Assembly: GCF_900215205.1 (NCBI RefSeq)
Contig: NZ_OBDY01000027.1
Coordinates: 62,001 to 126,000, forward strand
Reading direction: 5' to 3'
From: Paractinoplanes atraurantiacus
GTDB lineage: Bacteria > Actinomycetota > Actinomycetes > Mycobacteriales > Micromonosporaceae
DNA length: 64,000 nucleotides
The stretch's first letter is position 1. Each line of letters opens with the position of its first letter. Below, in pieces: positions 40,070 to 48,700 of this stretch. A program made the translations under genes and the position numbers. Below the pieces are notes generated by a model. The model was not told where the DNA came from and ran no database searches. It saw only the letters and a program-made list of their open reading frames with translations.

Positions 40070-41182
40070 ATGAGCGAGATGCTGCGGCCCCCGGCCGAGA
40101 TCAAGTATGCCGACGAGCTGGACTGGCTCGAGTCGATCGACGACGGCCCCAAACCGTTCTCCTGGCGCCTGAGCCCCAAGATGGTGCGGCTGTTCATCCT
40201 CGGCTCCGAGCGGGCCGACGGCCTCGACCGCGAGATCGGCCAGAAATGGTACGGCGACCGCAGTTTCGTCGAGCGGTCCATCGTGACCCTCGCCTCCGAC
40301 CGCGGGCTGCTGCTCATCGGCGACCCGGGCACCGGCAAGAGCTGGCTGGCCGAGCTGCTGGCGGCGGCCATCAGCCGCAACTCGACGCTGGTCGTGCAGG
40401 GCACCGCCGGCACCACGGAAGACCACATCAAATACTCGTGGAACGTCTCCATGGTCATCGCCAAGGGCCAGTCCCGGGCCTCGATGATCCCGTCGCCGAT
40501 CATGACCGCGATGGAGGGCGGCGTCATCGGCCGCTTCGAGGAGCTGACCCGCTCGACCAGCGACGTGCAGGACGCGCTGATCTCGATCCTGTCCGAGAAA
40601 TACGTCTCCATCCCCGAGCTCGACGAGGACAACATCGTCTTCGCCCAGCCCGGCTTCTCGATCATCGCCACCGCCAACAGCCGCGACCGCGGCGTCAACG
40701 ACCTCTCCTCGGCCCTCAAACGCCGCTTCAACTTCGTCCGCATCCCGGTGGTGACAAACAAGAAGAGCGAAGCCGAGATCGTCCGATTCCGTACGGAGGA
40801 GTTGCTGCGCCGCCACAACATCGAGCTCGAGGTGCCGCCCACCCTGCTCGACGTGCTCCTGCAGAGCTTCGCCGACCTGCGCGCGGCCGCGAGCTCGGCC
40901 AGCAGCGACGACGAGAAGCTCGAGTCGGCGCTGTCCACGGCCGAGCAGATCGGCGTGCTGGAAGACGCGATCCTGCACAGCAACTTCTTCGGCGCCTCCG
41001 CCCTGACCGCCGAGACCCTGGCCGGCTCGCTGGTCGGGTCGCTGGCCCGGCGCAGCCCCGAGGACCTCGCGATCCTCAACAAGTACTGGCACGGCGTGAT
41101 CGAGCCCCGCAGCAAGGAGGACGGCGGCGAGTGGGCCGGGTTCCTCGAGGGCGGCCGTCGGGCGATCGCGACGTTGTCATGA
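40070..41182 (+). CDS. MoxR-type AAA+ ATPase (YehL-like)
   Basis: 370 residues. Walker A GDPGTGKS (residues 84-91), sensor-1 in ATANSRDRG, arginine finger region LSSALKRRFNF. The Walker B segment reads VIGRFEELTR, with Glu-Glu in place of the common Asp-Glu. It should form hexamers acting with the vWA protein on a substrate. ATG 40070 is chosen (MSEMLRPPAEIKYADELDW); its stop overlaps the DUF5682 ATG. Confidence 0.92.
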   Translation: MSEMLRPPAEIKYADELDWLESIDDGPKPFSWRLSPKMVRLFILGSERADGLDREIGQKWYGDRSFVERSIVTLASDRGLLLIGDPGTGKSWLAELLAAAISRNSTLVVQGTAGTTEDHIKYSWNVSMVIAKGQSRASMIPSPIMTAMEGGVIGRFEELTRSTSDVQDALISILSEKYVSIPELDEDNIVFAQPGFSIIATANSRDRGVNDLSSALKRRFNFVRIPVVTNKKSEAEIVRFRTEELLRRHNIELEVPPTLLDVLLQSFADLRAAASSASSDDEKLESALSTAEQIGVLEDAILHSNFFGASALTAETLAGSLVGSLARRSPEDLAILNKYWHGVIEPRSKEDGGEWAGFLEGGRRAIATLS

Positions 41183-43947
41183 GCGGCCCGTTCGACCCGC
41201 TGCGCGCTCAGCTGCTGGGCGCGGCCGAGGCGCTGTCCGGCGGGCCGGCCGCCCTGCCTGAGATCCTCACCGGCATGGTCGACGACGTCGAGCACGCCCT
41301 GCGCGAGCCGCTGGAGATCTTCCCGGTCTGCCACCACTCGCCGGCCTCGGCGCTGGCCATGGTGCGGCGGCTCCGCGAGAAACAGCCGAAGGTGATCTAC
41401 CTGGAGCTGTGCGAGGACATGGCGCCGATCCTCACCGAGCTGCGCAACTGCCGGCTGCCGGTGGCGGTGCAGGCGTTCGCCTCCGAGCTCGACGGCTTCC
41501 CGGTCGAGTCGGCGCCGCTCAGCGTCATCGCCCCGATCACCGAGAGCTCGGCCGAGTACCAGGCCATCTCGTACGCGCTGGAGACGCCCGGCGTGGAGCT
41601 CGTGCTGGTCGACCGCTCCACCGATCACCTCTTCCAGTGGGCGCCCCGCGACGACGGGGCCGAGCCGGAGCAGAAGCAGGAGGAGGACCTGCACGGCGAC
41701 GCGGTCGGCGTCGAGATCGGCGATCTGCGCCCGCGCTTCGCCGAGCTGGAGGAGCACCTGCTGCACCACGGCCGGGTCCGGCACTGGTCGGAGTGGTGGG
41801 ACCAATACGTCGAGCAGCCGCTGGCCGGGGCCGACCACGACACGTACCGCCAAGTCATGATCCTCATCGGCAGCCTGTTCCGCCGGCTGGCGCCGCACGA
41901 CGGCGCCCGCTGGCGCAGCGACGAGGACCGCGAGCGCTACATGTGGACGCGCATCCGGAAGCACCTGGCCGCCGGCGGCGCCGACCCGGCCGACTGCCTC
42001 TACATCTGCGGGGCGTTCCACGCGGCGAGCCGGCTGCCCGAGGTCGGCTCGGCCGCCGGCACGCCGGACTTCGCGATCAGCCCGCGGACCGGCACGACCT
42101 GGCTCTACGGCCTCATCCCGTCGAGCCACTCGGCGATCGAGGCGCAGTTCGGGCTCGCGCCCGGCTCGGTCTCGATCGCGGCCGCCACCTGGCAGAAAGG
42201 GCTGGCCAAGTCGCGTCTCACGCCGTTCGAGCTGGAGGGGCAGAAAGGCGGGCGCAACAAGAAGACCCGCAAGGCGCTGCCCCCGCCACAGGCCGACGAG
42301 CCGGCGGCCGACCAGCTCACCGGCTATCTGTCCGGGCCGCCCGCGCTCGACGGGCTCGACGAGGCCGAGCTGCGCGACTGGTGCGTCGACATCGTCCGGC
42401 TGGCCCGCCGCAACGGATACCTGGCCAGCACGGCCGACGCGATCGCCGTCTTCGAGACGTCGATCCTGCTGGCCGGGATGCGGGGGCGGGCCCGGCCCAC
42501 CCCGTACGACTTCGCCGACGCCGCCGTGACCTGCATCGAGAAAGACGTCGTGCCCGGGCGGCGCGACGTGCGGCGGCTCTGCGAGATCCTGCTCGGCGGC
42601 GACCGGATCGGCCAGGTCGGCTACGACGCCCTGCCGCCGCTGGCCCGCGACGTGTTCGACCGGCTGGCCCCGCTCGGGCTGAACCTCGAACAGCGCACGA
42701 TCCAGCGGGCGCTGCTCGACCTGACCGCCCGGCCCGACCTGGCGGCCTGCTCCCAGCTGCTGTGGATGCTGCGCTACCTGCTGCCCGACCACGCGGTCCG
42801 CCCGATCATGGGATCCCGCCGGCTGGGCGAGAAACACTTCCAGGAGAGCTGGGACCTCGACCTCGGCCGCCACCAACGGACGATCATCGAGCTGGGGTAC
42901 GAGGGTGTCACCGTCGAACAGGTGCTGGAGCAGCGCCTGCGCCGCGCGGCCTGGGACTCCTCGGCCACCGCGGCGATCGCGCTCAAGGCGGTCGAGGACT
43001 CGCTGCTGTTCCTGTCCAGCCCGCGGCTCACCGACGAGCTCGGCGCCCGCGCGGTCGAGCTGCTGAAAGCCGAGCGCACGGTCGACGAGGCCCCGGTCGT
43101 GCTGCGCCGGGTCCGGCGGCTGCTCGGGCACTACCGGAGCACAGCCCCGGCGCTGCCGGCCTGGTGCGAGCGGTTCGTCACCGAGGGGTACGCGCACTAC
43201 TGCACCCTGCTGCCGACCGCGTTCGTCGACGACGAGATCGGGGTGCGGCAGGTCGGAGCGATGCTCGGCTTCCTGTTCAGCATGGAGAGCCTGGCCCTGT
43301 CGCTGGGCTGCGACCGCGCGCAGCTCGAGCTGGCGGTCCGCCAGTCCCACCCCGAGTCGCCGGCCAAGCTGGCCCTGCTGTGGGCGGCCCGCCACCAGCT
43401 CGGCGCCCTGCCCCTGGCCGACCTGCGCACGAGGGTGGAGGGGCTGCTCGGCAACCCGCTGGTGGTGCCCTCGGTCCCGCAGTACGTGAGCGGTTTCGTG
43501 CAGGCGCTGGAGCCGGTGCCGCGCCTGGCCCCGTTCGTGGTCGAGACCCTGTCCAAAGCCTTCGGCCGCCTGCCCGACCCGGTCCTGCTGCCCTGGCTGC
43601 CCACCCTGATCACCACCTTGCGCGCCCAGGCGGCCGAGCTGGTCCCGGTCCTGACCCGGGAGGCCGGCCGCACCTTCCCGGCCACCCTGGAGGCCCTCGA
43701 CGCCTGGACCCCGCCATGGGACCGTCAGCCGGCACCGAGGCGACATGCCGCACACCCCGGCGCCGGCCCGGCCGGCGCTCACCCGGCCGCCGCTTTCCTG
43801 GCCGCCCACCCGGCCGCGGCCGACGCGGTGGCCGGCCTGCTTGGTTGCCTGGGGGAGTGGGCGGCGCCCGCCCCGGAGAGACCAGCCCTGCTAGCCACCT
43901 TCCCCGAGGCGATGACCGCGGTGGGGGCGCTTATCGGCGAAGGCTAG
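41179..43947 (+). CDS. DUF5682 family protein (YehM-like)
   Basis: 922 residues, cytoplasmic, large and mostly helical. The N-terminal domain contains FPVCHHSPASALAMVRRLREKQPKVIYLELCEDM, a His-His-Ser-Pro and Glu pattern reminiscent of the EreA/ChaN/TIKI hydrolase superfamily, and LYICGAFHAASRLPE. The C-terminal two thirds are unassigned. In E. coli and other bacteria the family is encoded next to MoxR, vWA and SWIM proteins; the role is unknown, possibly effector or scaffold. Last gene of the operon. Confidence 0.82.
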   Translation: MSGPFDPLRAQLLGAAEALSGGPAALPEILTGMVDDVEHALREPLEIFPVCHHSPASALAMVRRLREKQPKVIYLELCEDMAPILTELRNCRLPVAVQAFASELDGFPVESAPLSVIAPITESSAEYQAISYALETPGVELVLVDRSTDHLFQWAPRDDGAEPEQKQEEDLHGDAVGVEIGDLRPRFAELEEHLLHHGRVRHWSEWWDQYVEQPLAGADHDTYRQVMILIGSLFRRLAPHDGARWRSDEDRERYMWTRIRKHLAAGGADPADCLYICGAFHAASRLPEVGSAAGTPDFAISPRTGTTWLYGLIPSSHSAIEAQFGLAPGSVSIAAATWQKGLAKSRLTPFELEGQKGGRNKKTRKALPPPQADEPAADQLTGYLSGPPALDGLDEAELRDWCVDIVRLARRNGYLASTADAIAVFETSILLAGMRGRARPTPYDFADAAVTCIEKDVVPGRRDVRRLCEILLGGDRIGQVGYDALPPLARDVFDRLAPLGLNLEQRTIQRALLDLTARPDLAACSQLLWMLRYLLPDHAVRPIMGSRRLGEKHFQESWDLDLGRHQRTIIELGYEGVTVEQVLEQRLRRAAWDSSATAAIALKAVEDSLLFLSSPRLTDELGARAVELLKAERTVDEAPVVLRRVRRLLGHYRSTAPALPAWCERFVTEGYAHYCTLLPTAFVDDEIGVRQVGAMLGFLFSMESLALSLGCDRAQLELAVRQSHPESPAKLALLWAARHQLGALPLADLRTRVEGLLGNPLVVPSVPQYVSGFVQALEPVPRLAPFVVETLSKAFGRLPDPVLLPWLPTLITTLRAQAAELVPVLTREAGRTFPATLEALDAWTPPWDRQPAPRRHAAHPGAGPAGAHPAAAFLAAHPAAADAVAGLLGCLGEWAAPAPERPALLATFPEAMTAVGALIGEG

Positions 43948-44030
43948 TCCGATTGCGCGCGCCCCCTCCGTGGTCCCGGCATGCCGCCGCCGGTCTGCCG
44001 CCGCGGCCGCACTGTCGCGGCCGCTCTCCT

Positions 44031-44187
44031 CGTCCGGGGCGTGCTGCTGCGGGCTGCTCAACGTGTGCCTCGTCCGGGGCGTGCTGCTGCGGGCTGCTCA
44101 ACGTGTGCCTCGTCCGGGGCGTGCTGCTGCGGGCTGCTCAACGTGTGCCTCGTCTGGGGCGTGCTGCCGTGGGCTGCTCAGCGCGTG
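44031..44187. repeat. 40-bp tandem repeat, about four copies
   Basis: Unit cgtccggggc-gtgctgctgc-gggctgctca-acgtgtgcct. Copies at 44031-44070, 44071-44110 and 44111-44150 are identical; a fourth, diverged copy runs to about 44187 and includes the 3' end and stop codon of the TDT transporter gene. It fills most of the gap between two convergent genes. Units are directly adjacent without spacers. Confidence 0.9.
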
Positions 44188-45251
44188 ACGAGCCTGGCGG
44201 TGCGGGTGGCCACGACGGCCCATGCCGCCAAGAGGCCCGCGTAGAGGAGGACGGCGGCGGCCGCGAGCATCGCCGAGCCGGTGTGGGTGGCCAGCGCCGA
44301 TGTGCCGGTCACGCACGTGCCTACCGGGAAGGTGAACGACCACCAGGTCAGCGTGAACGGCAGGCGCTCGCGGGCCGCGCGGACGGTGATCGCCGTGGCC
44401 AGTGCCATCCACAGCAGGGCGAAACCCCACACGGGTACGCCGAAGACGACGCCCAGCAGGCGCAGCGCGTCCGCGGCCGGCGGTGGCAGCACGTGGGCCG
44501 CGGCGCCGCCGAGCAGGTTGGCCGCGGTGATCGACTGGCCGAGCGGGCCGAGCACGATCCACAGCGTCGGCACCATGCGGGCCGGGCCCACCTTGTGCAC
44601 GGCCAGGCGCTGCCAGATCTGCGGGATGACGGCGAACGAGGCGATCAGGCTCAGCCCGAACATCGCGTAGCAGGCCACCAGCATCGTGAGCCGGGGTTGC
44701 CCGGCCGGAAGGTACGGGATGAGCAGGGCCCCGGTCGAGGCGGACACCATCGGCGGCACCACCGGCATCAGCCAGCCGCCGAACGCCGCCCGCTCGTCGA
44801 CGTCATGCCGGGTGAACTGGAGGTACGGCACGGCGACGGCCGTGATCAGCCCGCCGACCGTGCCGGCCGTCCAGAGCACCGCGTCGACGGCGAGCGCGGC
44901 CGTCCCGCCGATGACCTCACGCCCGGCCAGCAACGTCGCGGCGCCCACGGTCATCAGCGCCATCGGCGGCGCGCCGTAGAAGTGGGCCATCACCGGGTCG
45001 AGATGGTGACCGCGCGCCGTGCCCGGATACCGCCGCCAGTGCAGCACCGTCGCCGCCGTCACCGCCACCAGCAGGACCGCCGCGAGTGCCCACACGGCCA
45101 CCGCGAACGGGCGCAACCCGGGCAGGTGGACGGGGAGCGAGACGGCCGCCGTGGCGACGATGCCGGTGCCCATGACCGACGCGAACCAGTTCGGCCCGAA
45201 GTTTCCGGTCTGGGGTAGGCGGGGCGGAGCGGTCGTGATCGTCGCGGTCAT
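44178..45251 (-). CDS. TDT family transporter (TehA/SLAC1-like)
   Basis: 357 residues with ten predicted transmembrane helices, beginning NFGPNWFASVMGTGIVATAA, typical of the tellurite-resistance/dicarboxylate transporter family (TehA, Mae1, SSU1, SLAC1). Members carry malate, sulfite or anions out of cells. The substrate is not evident. The divergent LysR gene is the likely regulator. The last codons lie in the degenerate fourth copy of the tandem repeat. Confidence 0.9.
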   Translation of the reverse strand: MTATITTAPPRLPQTGNFGPNWFASVMGTGIVATAAVSLPVHLPGLRPFAVAVWALAAVLLVAVTAATVLHWRRYPGTARGHHLDPVMAHFYGAPPMALMTVGAATLLAGREVIGGTAALAVDAVLWTAGTVGGLITAVAVPYLQFTRHDVDERAAFGGWLMPVVPPMVSASTGALLIPYLPAGQPRLTMLVACYAMFGLSLIASFAVIPQIWQRLAVHKVGPARMVPTLWIVLGPLGQSITAANLLGGAAAHVLPPPAADALRLLGVVFGVPVWGFALLWMALATAITVRAARERLPFTLTWWSFTFPVGTCVTGTSALATHTGSAMLAAAAVLLYAGLLAAWAVVATRTARLVTR

Positions 45252-45298
45252 ACGTCCCACGATCGTGCGGCCCAGGCCCGGCCGGTAGGTGGCCCGAT

Positions 45299-45314
45299 CT
45301 TGTGGAGTCACAAG
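45299..45314. promoter_or_regulatory. Inverted repeat CTTGTG-N4-CACAAG, likely LysR operator
   Basis: A perfect 6-bp-arm inverted repeat lies in the 94-bp divergent region between the TDT transporter and the LysR gene, close to the T-N11-A type of LysR box. A TACCAT -10 candidate (45332-45337) for the LysR gene follows. Confidence 0.5.
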
Positions 45315-45345
45315 CGTGGGTTGTACCCGGTTACCATGTCTCGTT

Positions 45346-46281
45346 GTGGCCCTCAGCGCGCGCATGCCCGACCTGGCAGCCCTCGAAGTGTTCCTCGCCG
45401 TCGCCCGGACCGGCAGCCTCAGCGCGGCCGCGCGCGAGGTCGGCGTGTCGCAGCAGGCCGCGTCGGCGCGGCTGGCGGCGCTGGAGTCGCAGACCGGGAT
45501 CCGGCTCGCCACCCGCACCACCCGCGGCGCCGAGCTGACACCGGCCGGGGTGGTGGTGGCCCAGTGGGCCGACCGGCTGATCACGCTCGCCCACGAGGTC
45601 GACACCGGGCTGGCGTCGCTGCGGGACGACAGCCGCAGCCGGATCCGGGTCAGCGCCAGCCTCACCGTCGCCGAGCAGCTGCTGCCGAGCTGGCTGGTCA
45701 GCCTCCAGGCCGACGCCGAGCGCCGCGGCGACACTCCCGTGCAGGTCGTGCTGACCGCCACCAACAGCGACACCGTCATCGAGCAGGTCCGCGCCGGCGC
45801 GGCCGACCTGGGCTTCATCGAAGGCCCGACCGCCCCGCGCGGCCTGCGCAGCCGGGTGGTCGCCCACGACGACCTGGTCCTGGTCGTCCCGCCCGCCCAC
45901 CGCTGGTCCCGCCGCCCCGGCGGCGTCGGCGCGGCCGAGCTGGGGGAGACGCCGCTGGTCACCCGCGAGGCGGGCTCGGGCACCCGCGACTTCCTGACGG
46001 CCGCCCTGCGCAAGACCCTGGGCAAGGACTACGTCCCCGCCCAACCCGCCCTGGAGCTGTCCACTGCCGCCGCGGTCCGCGCCGCCGTCCTGGCCGGCGC
46101 CGGCCCCGCCGCCCTGAGCCGCCTGGCCGTCGCCGACGACCTCCGAGCCGGCAGCCTACGCCACATCCCCGTCACCGGCCTGGACCTGCACCGCCCCCTG
46201 CGAGCCATCTGGTCCGGCGCCCGAGTCCCGCCGTCTGGCGGCGCCCGCACCCTGCTGGCCCACATCGGCGCCCTGCCGTAG
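45346..46281 (+). CDS. LysR-family transcriptional regulator
   Basis: About 311 residues: N-terminal helix-turn-helix (LAALEVFLAVARTGSLSAAAREVGVSQQAASARLAALESQTG) and a C-terminal type-2 periplasmic-binding effector domain (VVLTATNSDTVIEQVRAGAADLGFIEG). GTG 45346 is chosen; ATG 45364 is an alternative that starts directly at the DNA-binding domain. It is expected to control the divergent transporter gene and itself. Confidence 0.9.
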   Translation: MALSARMPDLAALEVFLAVARTGSLSAAAREVGVSQQAASARLAALESQTGIRLATRTTRGAELTPAGVVVAQWADRLITLAHEVDTGLASLRDDSRSRIRVSASLTVAEQLLPSWLVSLQADAERRGDTPVQVVLTATNSDTVIEQVRAGAADLGFIEGPTAPRGLRSRVVAHDDLVLVVPPAHRWSRRPGGVGAAELGETPLVTREAGSGTRDFLTAALRKTLGKDYVPAQPALELSTAAAVRAAVLAGAGPAALSRLAVADDLRAGSLRHIPVTGLDLHRPLRAIWSGARVPPSGGARTLLAHIGALP

Positions 46282-46577
46282 AAGCGGTGCCCGGAGACGA
46301 GGCCGCGCGGCGGTTGAGGTCACGTGGTGGTGTGGGCGCGGTGGCGTTGGATCAGAAGGCTCCATAAAAGTGGGGAACTCAATGCGCCCGACGCCCTCGG
46401 CGTGTCTGGCGGCCTCACGGCCCTGATCATTCGGCCTGCTGCGCCCATCCAGCGATCATCACCCTGAGCGCAGCGGCCACTGGGCCTCTATCCGGCTTCG
46501 TAGGCCGGTGTGTGCCCATCGCCGGTCCCTAAACGTGACGCACACGCCGAGCCGGCTCGATGATCGAGGCGGGGTGG
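46282..46577. other. Intergenic stretch, no gene seen
   Basis: 296 bp between the LysR gene and a hypothetical lipoprotein. Base composition falls from here on. No convincing coding frame, terminator or RNA gene is visible. Confidence 0.5.
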
Positions 46578-47003
46578 TTACCTGCTGCAGAGGGCGAGAA
46601 CGATCTCGTTGTCGCCGATGATCAGTTGTTGGCCGCCGTCCGCGAGAGATTTGACAGCGAGGTCCATATCTTCGCCTTCGCGGTATTGATTGAATTCCCG
46701 GGTGAACGCCAGTTGCGGCTGATCGTCTGCTGTCCGTGTCTGCAGGTATACGACAGTGGTAGTGGTGCCGTCCGAGATTTGGCCGGCGTACTGCTTTTGA
46801 TCGATGGATAGCGTGGGCTGGCCATTCGGGCAGTTGCCCGCCCACTCGCCGACGAACGGGTCCAACGCGGGGTATTGGCCATGGACTTGGGCCACTGCCG
46901 GCGCCGCCGACTCGTCGCTGGAGTCGTTGGAGCAGGCATTAAGACTGGTGGCGAGGGCCAGGGCCGATGATGTGACGGCCAGTGCCCGGTAAGTGTGTCG
47001 CAA
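46578..47003 (-). CDS. Hypothetical small lipoprotein
   Basis: 141 residues. A signal peptide (YRALAVTSSALALATS) ends in a lipobox-like LNAC, so it is probably lipid-anchored outside the membrane. The mature part (VHGQYPALDPFVGEWAGNC ... TRTADDQPQLAFTREFNQYREGEDMDLAVK) looks like a small beta-barrel; a Cys pair (Cys in GNCPNG and the C-terminal LALCSR) could form a disulfide. The start appears to be TTG with GGGA upstream. Not recognised; lower GC than the flanking core genes. Confidence 0.65.
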   Translation of the reverse strand: MRHTYRALAVTSSALALATSLNACSNDSSDESAAPAVAQVHGQYPALDPFVGEWAGNCPNGQPTLSIDQKQYAGQISDGTTTTVVYLQTRTADDQPQLAFTREFNQYREGEDMDLAVKSLADGGQQLIIGDNEIVLALCSR

Positions 47004-47138
47004 GGTAGTCCCTTTCTGGGCAACGAAGGTACGGATCGAACGTCACGGCACGCAGTCAGCCATCCGGAGACCGTCACCGATAGGCGGGGGCGGCGCTCTG
47101 CGATCGGAGATCGTGCACGCGGCGACGATCCGCAGGTC

Positions 47139-47172
47139 GTGGACGTGGACGTGGACGTGGACGTGGACGTGG
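47139..47172. repeat. Hexanucleotide repeat (GTGGAC)n
   Basis: About five and a half direct copies of GTGGAC lie just downstream of the stop of the following minus-strand gene, a short microsatellite. Confidence 0.8.
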
Positions 47173-47177
47173 TTCAT

Positions 47178-47906
47178 TTAGCCGACGGTTTGTTCGAGCT
47201 CGCCGCGGGTCGCGGCCAGGGCCTTGCCGGCCTGGGCGGCGTCGGAGTTATAGAAGACGATCTCGCCTACGGTTCCACGGTCGACCCACACGCACACGCC
47301 GAGGTTCATTCCAGATGCGATGTAGCCGCCGCACTTGGCTGACCCGCCGAACCGTCCCGGATCCACCGAGTGGTAAGCGCCAAGCCCGTGGCCCTCCACC
47401 GCATCCACCACGTAGTCCACGGTGCGGGAGAAGTCGGTGTAAGTGCCGACTGCCGCTCCGACGATGATGAGGTCGTCGTTCGACGTGCCGTAGACGCGAC
47501 TGAAAACGCTCGTCGTGCCGCCGATCCCGGACAACCGGGTCTCGGTCAGGTTATTGCCATGGTCGAACTGACTGTCGGTGTTCAGCGGCCGGCCCTGCAA
47601 CGTGGCCGGAGCGACAACGGCGAGCGTCCCGGCGGGCGTCGGTGCCGAGTTGTCGCTGAAGAGTTGCCTGCCGCCGAAGACGACCACGATGACGAGGCAG
47701 GCGAGCGCGACGCCGACGATTCCGCCGGGGAAGCTGATCCAGCGGCCGCCGGGGCCTTGGCCGGGCGAGCCCACCGGCCGTAGCATCTCTCTCTGGTTCT
47801 GCTCACGCTGTTCCCGCGTGTGCTGTTCGAGACGGGCCCAGTGCATCCAGTCGGGTTCGGGCATGCGACCACTGAGCCATGTGGCCCGTAGCCGACGCAA
47901 GCGCAC
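47178..47906 (-). CDS. Hypothetical membrane-anchored protein
   Basis: Up to 242 residues: a basic, Gln/Glu-rich N-terminal cytoplasmic part, one transmembrane helix (GGIVGVALACLVIVVVFGG, about residues 61-79) and an extracellular domain with two Cys (SAKCGGY and LGVCVWV). The segment YGTSNDDLIIVGAAVGTYTDFSR suggests a small secreted fold. GTG 47906 is the longest start; ATG 47864 (MPEPDWMHW) is equally possible. Function unknown. Confidence 0.65.
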   Translation of the reverse strand: MRLRRLRATWLSGRMPEPDWMHWARLEQHTREQREQNQREMLRPVGSPGQGPGGRWISFPGGIVGVALACLVIVVVFGGRQLFSDNSAPTPAGTLAVVAPATLQGRPLNTDSQFDHGNNLTETRLSGIGGTTSVFSRVYGTSNDDLIIVGAAVGTYTDFSRTVDYVVDAVEGHGLGAYHSVDPGRFGGSAKCGGYIASGMNLGVCVWVDRGTVGEIVFYNSDAAQAGKALAATRGELEQTVG

Positions 47907-48700
47907 ACACGGCTTTCTTGCCGAACCGATCGGTTGATGGTGAGAGAGCCGCAGCGCCCGTGGCCGATTGAATGCCGTCCGTCTACAGGTGCTGGAAATG
48001 GTCTGGACTCACGTCCGGCGTTCCGCGTACGGTCTGGCCCCGCCATGCCGCTGGCAACAGTGCGATCACGACGAGGTCCGGTTGCACTCGATCGGGTGAC
48101 CGCCCGCTCAAGTCCTGCCCAGTAATGGATGCTCCGGGTCTGCCCGAGACGGGTCACCGGAAGCTCGTCTGGCCTATTGACGCCGGCCTCGTCACGCATA
48201 TCGCCGCCGAAGCAGAACGACTGTTAGAAGCGCACTTGGAAAGCCGGGCGGCCAATGCGGATCCGCATCAAGAATAACGCAGTTCCGTAGATTCCGGCGA
48301 ACGACTCAAGCGAGCAACCTCAATCAAGCTTGCGAGATCAGTAGCTCGGCTCGACTCGTTGATACCGGTAGCGACGCCCTTCGTGGCTGAGAAGGGTCGA
48401 GGCTGAGAGGACACCAAGCCCTTATCGAGATCACCGAAAGAGAACTGGTACACGTGCCGTAGCTCAGTTGAACATCAACGGGCGCGTCTGAGATTCAGTA
48501 GTCGGGGATCTTCGGCTGGGCGAACTGCGCCAGAGGGCGCTCGTATGTCGTAGCTTCGCGTGTAGCTAGCTTGAACGCCAAGCGTTCCAGGAGGATCAGT
48601 GCGTCCAAACGGCTGAAGCGGTCCTCCGGACGCCCGTGCGGCCATCAGATCTGATCATTCCGCCACCAAAACTGTCGTACCCCCGCCGTAACCTCCCTTC
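47907..48700. other. Lower-GC intergenic stretch with one doubtful small frame
   Basis: About 790 bp with reduced GC and many short broken frames. A 50-residue frame at 48125-48277 (+) reads DAGLVTHIAAEAERLLEAHLESRAAN near its C-terminus and could be a real small protein or a fragment; there is no clear ribosome-binding site. A tRNA-like snippet near 48454 does not fold into a tRNA. Confidence 0.4.

Noticed and set aside
40039..43809. Long open minus-strand frame (over 1200 codons)
   Set aside because: It is antisense to the MoxR and DUF5682 genes, rich in Arg/Gly/Gln/His with no domain, a usual artefact of GC-rich codon bias.
44031..44187. CRISPR array
   Set aside because: The 40-bp units are directly adjacent, with no unique spacers and no cas genes nearby.
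48454..48525. tRNA-like start (GCCGTAGCTCAGTTG)
   Set aside because: It resembles a tRNA acceptor/D-arm, but no matching acceptor 3' strand, no 7-nt anticodon loop and no T-arm GGTTCGA follow, so no cloverleaf forms.
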